Shown here in pieces: positions 11,201 through 21,566 of a DNA stretch of 64,000 nt. Below the pieces are notes generated by a model. It worked only from the letters and a program-made list of their open reading frames with translations, was not told where the DNA came from and did no database searches. Every line of letters starts with the position of its first letter. Position 1 is the stretch's first letter. The stretch comes from Symmetrospora coprosmae (taxonomy: Eukaryota; Basidiomycota; Cystobasidiomycetes; Symmetrosporaceae), in NCBI GenBank assembly GCA_008802785.1, contig VUYT01000005.1, positions 124,001-188,000 of the forward strand, given 5' to 3'. The position numbers and the translations under genes are program-made.

Positions 11201-11584
11201 GGACGAACTTGCCGAAGCCGAACCCTTTCGACTTCTGAGGTGCTTCACCGGGGCTCGTGACGATGAAAGCGACTCGGATGGGCCCGACGGCCGAGAGGAG
11301 GGCGGAGAGCGAGTCGGACGTGTAGCTGAGGGGCAGCGACGAGATGATGAGGGTCGTGTTGGACTGGTCGCCCTCGCTGTGTAGTGTGTGCGCAGCAGGT
11401 TGTCGGCGCATCATGTCAGCGAAATTTCCATGCACGAGACTCTTGCATGTTGGCGTGGCGACTGGGCTTACTTTGCAGATTTCGACGAGCCTGCGGCAGC
11501 TGCGGGGCCAGCGAGGGGCACAGCGTTGCTCGAGGATGGTCCAGTGCCATTGCTAGCGCCATTGTAGGGCCGCTTTCCTGGCAT
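8262..11584 (-). CDS. NOP4: Nop4-type nucleolar RNA-binding protein, 60S ribosome biogenesis
   Basis: Four exons: 11472-11584, 10491-11376, 9420-10422 and 8262-9358, about 1032 residues. RRM folds open with TTLIISSLPLSYTSDSL (about residue 45), SRTIVLHGGFDV (about 190), GRLIVRNLGFDVTVADL (about 325) and ATLFVRNIQFEATENEL (about 490); a fifth degenerate one begins TRLAIRQLPLFVTEG. The linker phrase RRNLYLMHEG followed by ARRGLLRTNPALYISRTRL is typical of Nop4/RBM28. An acidic patch precedes the fourth RRM, and the C-terminus is very basic (GRKRRAKRAKH). Nop4 acts in the nucleolus on pre-60S particles and 27S pre-rRNA processing. The last intron needs the acceptor at 9359-9360; the weaker one at 9306 breaks frame. 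Confidence 0.92.
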
Positions 11585-12166
11585 CTTTGCGCGAATCTTT
11601 GGGTGTCAAGGCGAAAGAGCTGCCTGACTCTCTTCGTCGGTGCAGCTGGTGGTCGCGCACCAGAAGGGGACAGCTAACGGAGTAGTCTGGATGCGAGCAC
11701 GATGCTCTGCAACTGTTGCTAGTCTAGAGAATTGGGAATGATTGTGCTCGAGCGAAGAGAGGTCGGGCCATGCCAGCCTCTGCTGCTGGGGCGCCCCTCC
11801 CTCCCTCCGTCACCGACATCCTTGCTTCTCAGCTCTGCTCTGCTCTCTCCTCTCTCCGCGACGAGTTCGCACGTCCAGGGATTAGTATCAAGCAGCGTCA
11901 ATTGCGTGTGTAGACCGTCCCACGCGCTGTTCGTGGACCGAGCATTGGGAGGCAGGGTCACTATTCCTGCAGTCCGCTGGTGTCGCGGAAGCGGGCGCTC
12001 TGGCGTGTCAGCTCGCAAAAGGGCCCCTCGAGGCCTGTAGGGCGAGCAGGACAAGCGGATGAAGGATAGATAGAGAGCATCGCATCGCATTGCATCGGCG
12101 CACCTCTGTTTGCTCGACCGGGCTGCTCTGCTCTGCTCTTCCTGCGTGTCCTCTTGAAGGCCGCGC
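11585..12166. other. Divergent promoter region, NOP4 and BUR1
   Basis: Shared upstream region of NOP4 (minus) and the kinase (plus). C/T-rich tracts but no clear TATA box, RNA gene or additional exon. Confidence 0.45.
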
Positions 12167-15100
12167 ATGTACTCGGACAACTTTCCACGACGCAGCGACA
12201 ATCCCGCAACAAGGCAGCAGCAGGAGCAGCAGGAGAACGGTATAGCAAGCGCGAGCAAGAAGATAGGCGGAAGCTCTGCACAGGTAGCTGGAGATACCAC
12301 TTCGAGGGCGTCCGCACCAACGCTCGCTCAGATCCGCGCCGCAGAAGTCCAGCGCATCACGGCAGGTCCGAAGCTTGCCATTGCGATAAAAGGCAGTGAC
12401 GCAGCGGGAGCAGCGAGAGGCAGGAACCCCCTCGCAGGTCCAGCAGTCCTGTCTAGGGAGGAGCTGCCGCAAACTTCTGCTCTCCGGCCAGGATCCGCCA
12501 GCAGCAGCATGGCTCCGGCCGTCGATGCAGGCTTGTCCATCAAGGGCCGAGCAGGCGTGGGACCCGCTGCGCAAGCGAAGGACAAGTCGCCTTCGCCTAC
12601 GACAATCATGAGCATCAAGGGCAGGAGTGGGAGCGACAGCAACGGCAGCGGCAGCGGCAGCGGTAACGGCTCGGTTGCTGCAGGCTCTCGCCCGCCCTTC
12701 CGAGACTCGGCACCGGGCCAGCACCAGGAGGCCTCGACGCCGTCGACGAGCTCGGCATTGGCTAGCAGGAAAGCACCAATGACGATCGCAGGGACAGCAG
12801 CCGGCGGGGTGCCACCGGCTTTCGTCAAGAAGCCGTCCGGGATGCCTCTGCCCTTCAAGCCCATTGCGAAGTCCGCTTCCAGCAGTTCCGTAGGCGCTTC
12901 GCCCATGTCGGCTCCCCGACCTTATCACCAGTCTTCAGCTCTAGATAGTCCAGCGTCTGAACACTCTGGGTCAAGGTACCAGAGCGGAGCGAACAACTCA
13001 GGCCCAACTCACCGCCCGCAAGATCAGCCACATCAGCCGAACAGCATGCAGCATAGCAGCTATCCAACGCAGCCCGCGGCTATGAGGGGTCTTCCTCACC
13101 CACCACGATCCCCGCCCTTGCCTAGCAGGGACAGGGCAGCCTCTTCTACACCTCGCCTGCCGCCTCAGCCGCTCGCCCCGTACGGGCACGACAGCGACAG
13201 CAAGGGGAAAGGTCGCGAGAGGGTCAGAAACGCCTCAGAGGAGAGCGGTGAAATGAACGATCAAGGCAATGATCGGTACAGAGCTCGCATGGACGTAGAC
13301 AGCCAGGCATCAAGGCGGCCAGTCGGAGGCGACCTGCAGTACGGCGACGAGCGGGACGATACTGGGAGATTGGGCAGACGAGACGAGCAGGACGACAGGA
13401 GATTCGCCTCTTATGGAGGGCCGGGTGGACCCAGCGCCTTCGACGCAAGCTATCGGAGTCCAGGCTTTCACCGCTCGTCCCCTTACTCTCGCCATCGATA
13501 CAATGACCGGGACGACCGATATCGCAGCCACCGCTCATATGCGGATGACCGGAGAACGGAGCGCTACGATGATCAGCGGCGGAAACGCAGACAGTCGTGG
13601 AGTGATGACGACCAAAATCCGCCGAGGCAGCACCGCAGAGACGAGGGCCGAAGAGGCGAGCAGTCCCACCGCGGCAGCCGGCGAAGGGAACGCGATTACA
13701 GCTACTCTCGCTCGCCCTCGCTCTCGCGCTCAAGGTCACGGTCGCGGTCACGATCCAGGTCTAGACTTAGGTCGAGGTCCAGATCCAGGTCGCGGTCACG
13801 ATCACGCTCGAGGTCGCCCGGACGCCAGAGAGGGCGACCGTGGGACCGAGGGTCAGGCTACTCCCCCGACGGCGGTCGCCGGCGTTCGCGCTCGAGATCG
13901 ACGTCGCGCAACCGGCAGGACAAGACGTTTCACGACGAGCCGGGCGCTCCTCGGCATCCATCTCGGGACCTTGCGCCTCGAGTCAGCGCGATGAATACTC
14001 CCGCTGGCGGCGCGAACGAAGGGCAGTGGGCAGCGGCACGGCATGGACTCCCTCAGAAGCCGATAGAAGCTGCTTCCGCCGCCTCTCTCGCTGCCATCAA
14101 AGGATCCATCAACATTAAGAGGCAGGCCTCGTCTAGCTCGCAGCTCCCGCCTGGTGCCGCTCGCCCGCCTCCGCCCGTACCCCTCGTAGCGACTCCCTTC
14201 TTCCTTCCAACTCCCGCTGCGCAAGCCTCTGCTCTTGCAGACAAGGCCGAGCAGATCGGCGAAGGGGGCACTCTGCACGATGCAGAGATGGAAATCGACG
14301 AGCCGGGGCAGGCCATCTCGCCCTCCCTAGCGGTCGAGCCTGTGCGAGCCAAGGAATTCACCCTCTTTGGCGCATCCAAGCTAGACGACTACGCGCTCGA
14401 GGAGAAGGTCGGAGAAGGGACGTTTGGCGTGGTGCACAAAGCGCGGCGGAAAGCAGGGACCGTGCGGACCCTGCCGGAAGGGGAGGTGTCGGTCAGGCAG
14501 AAGCGACAGCGAGCGAGGGCAGGCATGGTACCCGCCCAGAGCAAAGTCAAGGAAGGAGAGGTGGTCGCGCTCAAAAAGATCGTCATGCATAACGATATGG
14601 ACGGAGTGCCCATCACTGCTCTTCGCGAGATCAGGATCCTCAAGAGCCTCAACCATCCCAATGTTGTGCCGTGCATCGACATGGCCTTCCAGCAAGGTGA
14701 GCGCCTTCCTTCCGCGCTCCGATGCACTAGCTGATTCAATGGCAACATCATATACAGGCGACTACGACAGTCTCCGTCGAGGGACCGTGTACATGGTCTT
14801 CCCGTACATGGCCCACGACCTAGCAGGGCTCCTCGAGAATCGCAAGATAGAGCGGCTTGAAGCGCCATTGCTGAAGCTGTACGCGCGCCAGCTGCTCGAA
14901 GGCACCTCCTATCTGCATCTGGTTAGTAGCTCCGCTTGCGGCGAATGCGCCTGGCACCTACTCTTACACAATCTCGTTTCTTGCTGGTCCGCAGAATAAG
15001 ATCCTTCATCGCGATATGAAGGCTGCGAACCTGCTCATCTCGGATGAGGGTGTGTTGCAAATAGCAGATTTCGGTCTGGCCAGAAGCATCGAGGATCCTC

Positions 15101-16621
15101 AGGGAGGCGAGCGTCGGGTCGGTCCAAATTTGGCTGTGTGTCCCTTTGCGAGAAGCCACGATTTGACACCGTATCGTTCTTGCAGGACTACACGAATTGC
15201 GTCGTCACGCGCTGGTACCGGCCGCCCGAGCTTCTCATCGGTCTGCGTGCGTATGGAAGACCCATCGACATGTGGGGTGTGGGATGTGTGATTGGCGAGA
15301 TGTTCCTGCGCCAGCCAGTCTTCACGGGCTCGAGCGACCTCGATCAATTGGCACGGATTGTGCAAATGTGCGGTGGGATCGACGACACGAGCATGCCTGG
15401 GTGGCGAGACATGCCAGAGGCGAAAGTGTGCAACTTCCCTGCGCACAAGCGCAAAGTAACGAACGAGTTCACCAGGTGCGTCTCAGTCTCATGATTTGAT
15501 TGCTTATCCGTTTGCTCTCGTTCTGATGAGTTCCTTGTTCATGTGGTTGCAGATTTGGAAGCGAGCTCGCTGATCTGCTCGACAAGCTGTTGGTGCTCGA
15601 CCCAGAGCGCCGCCTAACGGCCGACGAAGCTCTCGACCACGATTGGTTCTGGAGCGAGCCCTTACCCGCCGAGGCAGGCTCGGTCCGCTCGATGCCTTCG
15701 TCTCACGAGTATGACAAGCGCAAAGCGCACGAGGATCGCAACGGAGCACAGGGCGTGGCCGAGAATAACCGGGCCGCACAAGAGGCGGCATTCCGCGGAC
15801 CGAATATGCTCGTCAAAGCTCCACCAGCCCAGCCCATCATGCGCCCGATGATGCCACAGCAGCCAAATCAGCCTCAATGCCCGAACTTCAACTCCCAGCA
15901 ACCTCCACAGCTGCAGCAGCAGCTTCACTCTGCTCAGCCACATGCCATGGTGCCACGGCCGAATGTCCCTTTCCCGATGCATAACGCCGGGCGTCCGCCC
16001 GTCCCTCCGCCATCAATGCAGGGGCAGGGCTGGAGTTCCTCACAAGCCAATCCTCCGCAGCCATACGCTGGGGCTGGCGGTCAGATGCATCGGTCAGGAC
16101 AGCAGCAGCCATATCAGCATCAGCCCTACCCACCCCAGAACGGCCATCGAGGTCCTCCCATGCCATCGCATCAGCCGCAGCCATATGTGCCCAATGGCGT
16201 CAGAGGCAACGATATCCCGACGCGACCAGTGCAGGCATACGCACCTTCCTCTCAGCCTGCGCCCTATAACCCTAGCGGGCCTCCGCGTGTCCCGATGCCT
16301 TTCCACCATTCATCACTGCCGTCGAAGCCGGCCGTCGCACCTCCAGGCGTCCCTGGGACCGGTTGGGGAGATTCAACCCAGCCGGACCCTAAGCGCCAGC
16401 GCAGGAATGAGCCGATACAGATTGCGGGCACAGCCTCGCGAGCATTTGGCGTGCCGTCAACTGGCCTCCCGGCCCGACCGCCGCATGTCGACAACATGGG
16501 CAGCCAGAGCAAATTCCCGCTGGCTGGAATCACCGCATCTGCAGCGCGGCCACGCCCATCCGGCGGTTACGCTGACTTGGATGACGTGCCGTCGGGCGGA
16601 GGCAATGACGCCTGGTCGTGA
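12167..16621 (+). CDS. BUR1: Bur1/CDK9-type cyclin-dependent kinase with RS-rich N-terminus
   Basis: Five exons: 12167-14696, 14758-14921, 14995-15117, 15186-15475 and 15553-16621; about 1391 residues. The kinase domain (about 735-1130) has [14 protein letters not shown], the cyclin helix [30 protein letters not shown], activation threonine in [12 protein letters not shown] and DMWGVGC. Features such as [17 protein letters not shown] and [11 protein letters not shown] fit Bur1/CDK9. This kinase phosphorylates Spt5 and the Pol II tail during elongation. The first 700 residues are disordered and include a long Arg-Ser dipeptide tract (bases about 13705-13845), a trait better known from CDK12/13-type kinases. 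The C-terminus is Pro/Gln-rich. A Ctk1/CDK12 assignment is the alternative. Confidence 0.87.
13705..13845 (+). repeat. Arg-Ser dipeptide-coding tract inside the kinase gene
   Basis: Degenerate six-base repeats encoding alternating Arg and Ser (an RS domain like those of splicing factors). Codon variety among the repeats suggests protein-level selection rather than simple DNA slippage. Confidence 0.8.
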
Positions 16622-16796
16622 CCAGGCGCTAGCGAACAGTTATGGGTGTGTTGTTGTGCTCGTGTGTCCACGCGAACGAGAGTATCTAGCCACTTCATCA
16701 AGCTCTGAGCATCTGCGACGTGCTCTTCTGTCGCTCCAAGGATTGCTAGTGTACAACGACATGACGGAGCGTACCAGACTGTAGCGTACATCCCCG

Positions 16797-17881
16797 CTAA
16801 CTCTCGTCCACCTCATCAATCTCCCGACCTCCCGCCTCTCTACCGCCGTCGCCTTGTCCTTCGTCGACTGCAGGAGTGGTGCAGGGTCAGCGATTCGTCG
16901 GTTTGGGTGGCACGGTCGCTCATCATCTCGAGGGCGGACTCACTGAGATCATTCTCTTCATCCGGCATGATCTCCGCCTCATCGTAATCTTCGTCTTCGT
17001 CCGCGTAGACCTCGTCGTTGAGCTGTTCCTCCTTCTGCTCGGCCTCGTCCTCCATCTTGTGCGCTTCCTCGTCCTCGTCCTTGACGATGTCGAAGGCTTC
17101 ATCGGCTTTATCCTCCTCTTTCTCTGCTTCCGCGCCAGAGACCGTGAGGTCCTCTTGGAAGACCTGGAGCAGTTCGGCCTGCGCATCTTCGGAGAAGCGT
17201 ACGTCGAGCTCGTCCACAATCTTTACGTGTGAGGAATTGGATAGATTTGCAGAACATACGCAACAGTCAGCCGCTAAGGTTGGAGAGAACGAGACCAGAT
17301 TCTCCCTACGGTAGGCCGAAAACACTTACAATCATGAGGTCCAGGACGCTTTTTGGCATGAGATTGACACACATGAGCTTTTCAGCTTTTGTGAGTCCAA
17401 AGGTGCCGACTCGCGGGTCATCGCAAGGGTTGGGCTTGACAGCCTCAATCTCTTGCAAAACTCTCTGCATTGACTTGGTCGTCGTCCTGGTGCAGGGGAG
17501 ATCCTCCTGTCTGAGATATTTGAGAGACTACAATACGCCGCGAACGCTGTCAGTGCCATGGGCCTGCGGTCGCCCGAAGCGCGAGTAGGCACGCACCTCG
17601 ACCTGCAGGGTCCGCACGTTGTCCGGGACAATCTTGGAGAGGTAGGCCTGCTCATCGAAGTATGGCTGCCCCGGTGCGAATCTCCCAGCAGCTGCCGCTT
17701 TCTTGGCGAGCTTCTGTGCTTCCTTGTAGTTCTTGTTCTGCTCCGAGACGTCTTCCTGTAGGAGCTTGAGCACCTCGAAGTTTGACAGGAAGGCCGACTG
17801 CACCTCGAGAACCTAGGAATGGGGCGCGGCGATGAGCAGGCAGACGTCAGGACTTACAGACGTGCGGAGGCTTACCTGCAT
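16797..17881 (-). CDS. RPC17: RNA polymerase III subunit Rpc9 (Rpc17, Rpb4-like)
   Basis: Five exons: 17876-17881, 17597-17812, 17330-17526 extended by one base to 17527, 16944-17220 and 16797-16867; about 255 residues. The start reads MQVLEVQSAFLSNFEVLKLLQE, the Rpc9 opening, and the first coding exon is only six bases (ATG CAG). Further family phrases are RTLQVESLKYLRQ and FGLTKAEKLMCVNLMPKSVLDLMIIVDELDVRF. Rpc9 pairs with Rpc25 as the stalk of Pol III and contacts TFIIIB. After residue about 150 comes a long acidic tail (DEDEEAHKMEDEAEQKEE and similar) that makes this protein larger than the usual 140-160 residues. The last splice (donor GTGAGT, acceptor CTGCAG) is chosen because it continues the acidic tail. 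Confidence 0.85.
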
Positions 17882-18042
17882 ACTGGAGCGATCTCTTGGA
17901 GAGCGTTGTTCGTTGAATGCGCAAGAGGCTGAAGACTGCGCGCCGTCGGCGCACATCCGACCGTCTCGCGTTGGGTGGCGAAGGCTGATCCTCCTCGAGC
18001 AAGCTTAAGGCTGTTGCTCTGACGGACACGTTCACATCTCGT
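17882..18042. promoter_or_regulatory. Bidirectional promoter, RPC9 and NAD(P)HX epimerase
   Basis: Only 161 bases separate the two start codons, which point away from each other, so both core promoters must lie here or overlap the leaders. If the epimerase uses its inner methionine the gap is 236 bases. Confidence 0.6.
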
Positions 18043-19043
18043 ATGCTCAGCAGGATTGTCGCAAAGAGAGTCCTAAGCATACACACTCACTTACAATCCC
18101 TGCGAGCAAGCAGCACCATGCCCGCTTACCTAAATCAAGCGGACGCCCAGCAGCTCGACGCTGACCTCATGTCCGAAGCCGGCGGATTCAAGCTCGAGCA
18201 ACTCATGGAACTGGCAGGTCTGTCTTGCGCTCAAGCGTTGCAGGATGCCTATCCGGACACTGCAAAGTACGGCAATGTGTTGGTGTGTTGCGGGCCCGGC
18301 AATCAGGTGGGCCTCTATTGTACAACGCAGCATGCGGGGGCGAGTTGCAATTGAGGCTTACTGCACGACGTTCCTCTCGACTCCAGGGTGGTGATGGTCT
18401 GGTTGCAGCACGGCATCTATGGCACTTTGGGTACAAGCCGTGAGTACCGACTGCTTTCTTCGACATGATGTGGTGCCGTCATGGCGGATGCCCTTGGCTT
18501 TGTCCCCCGCAGAACGCTATTCTACCCCAAGCAGGGGAAGAACGAGTTCTATCAAGCCCTCTTGACACAATGCCGGAACCTCAAGATTCCCGAAGTCGAT
18601 ACGGACTTTGAAGCGGCACTGGCCTCGAGTGACGTAGCGATGGACGCAATCTTCGGTTTTTCGTTCAGCGGACAGGTTCGGGCACCTTTCGACAATGTCA
18701 TCGACGCGTTGAAGCGCACGGACAAGCCTATCGTTAGCGTAGACATTCCTTCTGCCTGGGATGTGGAAGCGGGAGATCCAGACGGCAAGTACTTCACGCC
18801 GGCGGTGCTCATCTCGCTTACAGCGCCAAAGCTGGGATCGAAAGCATTCAAAGGTCGACATTACCTCGGAGGCCGCTTCGTACCGCCGTGAGTCTATGCT
18901 TGCGGCCACTAACTCGTACCATGCAGTAGTGAAGACGCCTTTATGTGACCAGAGACGTCGAGGCCAAATACAACCTCAACCCGCCACCTTACAAAGGAGG
19001 CTCGCAAATCGCAGACATCACCGGCAGCGGCGAAGTATCATGA
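18043..19043 (+). CDS. NNR1: NAD(P)H-hydrate epimerase (YjeF_N family)
   Basis: Four exons: 18043-18306, 18387-18439, 18513-18887 and 18953-19043; about 260 residues. Family motifs: LNQADAQQLDADLMSE, FKLEQLMELAG, VCCGPGNQGGDGLVAARHL, AIFGFSFSGQVR, VSVDIPSAWDVEAGDP and ISLTAPKLGSKAF. The enzyme interconverts R and S forms of damaged, hydrated NADH and NADPH so that the companion dehydratase can repair them. The first 25 residues, MLSRIVAKRVLSIHTHLQS onward, are basic and amphipathic and look like a mitochondrial presequence; starting at the inner methionine (18118) would give a cytosolic form. The stop lies 58 bases from the end of the convergent amidase gene. Confidence 0.92.
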
Positions 19044-19101
19044 TTTGCGGATTTGCGGACAGGTCTGGCAATGCAGAGTGAGACTAGCTCGGACGTCCCG
19101 T

Positions 19102-21230
19102 CTAATGAAGGGAAATCTTGCACACTTCAGCGGTCGGAGTCGCCTCCTTGTACGGCTTGCCCCGCTTCCTGTGATGTGTAGCTTGCTCGAACGCGAATGC
19201 GAAGGCGAGGAGCCGCGCCTCGGAGTACGCCGTGCCAGCGAAGGTGAGCCCGAACGGCCTTCGGGCAGGCAAAGCGAGGAGGGACGAGGACGATATCTCA
19301 GTTCAGCTTGCCAAAGGCGCCTGGAGCGAGTCCATCACTCACTGCCCGGGAAAGTTCCAGTAGGTTTGGTGAGTGTGGTTCTGCACCTTCCGCGGCACGC
19401 AGTCTGCTGGTGCGAAGCCGAGCGGAACGGTGATCTGCGGGTAACCCGCTTGAGACCAGCCGGAAGTCATACAGGTAGGCAAGATGAACGCATCGAGCCG
19501 GTTCACAGCCAGGCTGGCGTCAATGACACGCTTCGCCTGGTCCACATTTGCTTTTGCCTCTGCATAGGCCGGATCACCCAGACCACCGGTCCTATCGGCC
19601 TTGATAAGCCTGCTCGAATGTCCGACGTTTCAGAAAGTGCCTCCGGGCTTTGCGAGTCTGAGCAGCACTCACTCGGCGTATCCTTCGTAGGTGGCAGGCG
19701 TCTCTTCCGGGGTCTCCGATGTGAAATTGATGAGGTCCGTCAAAGAGCGTACGGCACAACTGCGGGCAATAGCAGCCTTCAGCCTTCATTGTGTCTGAGA
19801 GCGTCAGGTTATTTCCGTGACACCGTGGCTCACCCCTCTAATTTGGCCAGGTACTCATTGATGGCTGACTTGAATTCGCACGCCATGACCAGGTCGTATG
19901 TAGGGTCATCCTCGAGCACTTCATGGCGGTCGATGTCCACCTCGATGACGTCTGCTCCAAGCTTCTGTATGACTGCCACAGCCTCGGCAAACGCAGCCTT
20001 TGCGTACTCTTTCGGGGCCTGCCTCGGATGACCGGACCTGCCGTCAGACTGGCATGGTCCCGGCGTTCAGACGGGCTCACACGTACGTAGATCTCGTTCT
20101 CCCACTCCTCGCTTCCCCACTTGCGGAGAAGATTGCGCGGTATGCCAATCCGTTTGCCAGCGAGTGCGTCCACCTTGAGCAAAGCCGCATAGTCGGTGAG
20201 CCCCGTCGGCTGGGAGAGCGTGCACGGATCACCGGCATCTTGACCTGCTAGGACCGTCAGAAGCGTCGCCGAATCGGCAACCGTCCTCGTCATCGGACCC
20301 GCCGAGTCTGACATTGAACTTGCATCAGACAGATTCATGAGACGGCAAGACGACCACTTGCTCGGACGCTTACCGTGCTCGGGCGAGACGGGCACCATGC
20401 CCCTCCGTGATACAAGGCCAACCGTGGGGCGCAGACCGACGATATTGCTGATGTTTGAAGGCCTACATGGAGGTCAGAGGAGTCACTCGTGCCAGATGAA
20501 CAGAGCTGACTCTCGTTGCAGCTGCAAGCGGACTCACGAGATGATCGAGCCGTTCGTCTCCGATCCCAGCGTTGCGGCGGCGAGTCCCAGCACAGTCGCA
20601 GGCCCGCTGCCAGAACTAGAGCCCATAGGCTCTCCATCCTTGAAGAACGCGCTGGCCGTTTGTCCTCCTATGGGACTCCAGCCTGAAGGGAGCTTGTTGT
20701 CATTAAAGCCAGGTGACCCATAGTCCGGATCGTCCTCCTTTGCGGTGGAGCCATGGCGATAGTAGGCCCACTCGGACATGTTGAGCTTGCCAAGGATGAT
20801 GGCTCCTGCATCTCGGAGTAGCGTCACAATGTGGGCGTCGTCCACCTTGACGCCTTTCAAAGCGAGGCTTCCGGCGGTCGTGTCCATACCATCTTGATAG
20901 CGCGTCGAGATGTTGTCCTTGATCAGCACGGGAATGCCGTGCAATGAGTTCGAGCGCAGTGAACCGGCCTTCCGCTCCTCATCCAGTTTGGCGGCGTCTT
21001 CGATAGCAACCGGGCTAACGCAAAGTACCGCGCGCACTTCATCATTGACCTTCTCGATGCGGACTATGTAGGCCTGCGAGCAGTCGCGACATCCGCTCTC
21101 TTCAGCCAAGGCGGCGGAGCAGCAGCGTGAATGCTGGCAGTCCCACCTTCACCAGATCCACCGAGGTGAAATCGCCTGCACAAAGGACAGCCTGCAGATC
21201 CGCGATAGAGGCTTCAAGCAGGTCGAGCAT
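19102..21230 (-). CDS. Amidase-signature enzyme, copy 1, with a 2-base frame slip
   Basis: Eight exons parallel to those of the neighbouring copy: 21147-21230, 20538-21073, 20374-20462, 20087-20307, 19834-20020, 19673-19759, 19343-19609 and 19102-19258; about 541 residues if the slip is ignored. The amidase-signature triad is visible: Lys in PVLIKDNIST, the cis-Ser in MGSSSGSG and the nucleophile Ser in SETNGSIIS. Exon 5 is 187 bases against 185 in the paralog. The extra TG near 19980 puts EYAKAAFAEAV and AVIQKLGADVIE into different frames. Using a donor four bases further on (exon 4 ending at 20083) restores the downstream frame but replaces 14 conserved residues. It may be a young pseudogene, a splice-rescued gene or an assembly error. 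Confidence 0.72.
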
Positions 21231-21566
21231 TGCGAACTCAGTCCAAATCACTCAGGGTCGACGGGAGACAGGCAAGGCAACGAGGGAGACGCTCGCCCGT
21301 AATGTCCGGTCGCAATAGCTGAAAAGTCTGCCTATGCCCGGCGAACACCCGGATGCGGAGGTCCAACCGTTCTCCTACGAGCCGGAAAAGGACTGGAGCT
21401 CGTATCGAGACTGTTGACTATGTGCTGAAGATGGGCATGATTTGTTGCGGGCACAAGTACCGAGGCTATCTTTGCCTGAGAGTGAGTAAGAGATCGAGGG
21501 AAATTAAGCCGGACCGGCAGAGCCACCGAAATTCCGCCGACGTTCCCTATCGCACACGCTATATTG
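21231..21566. other. Intergenic region between the two amidase genes
   Basis: About 335 bases, upstream of copy 1 and downstream of copy 2. No conserved element recognised. Confidence 0.4.

Noticed and set aside
13705-13845. DNA minisatellite in place of a coding RS domain
   Set aside because: The repeats use varied codons for Arg and Ser and lie in an unbroken frame, which indicates protein-level constraint.
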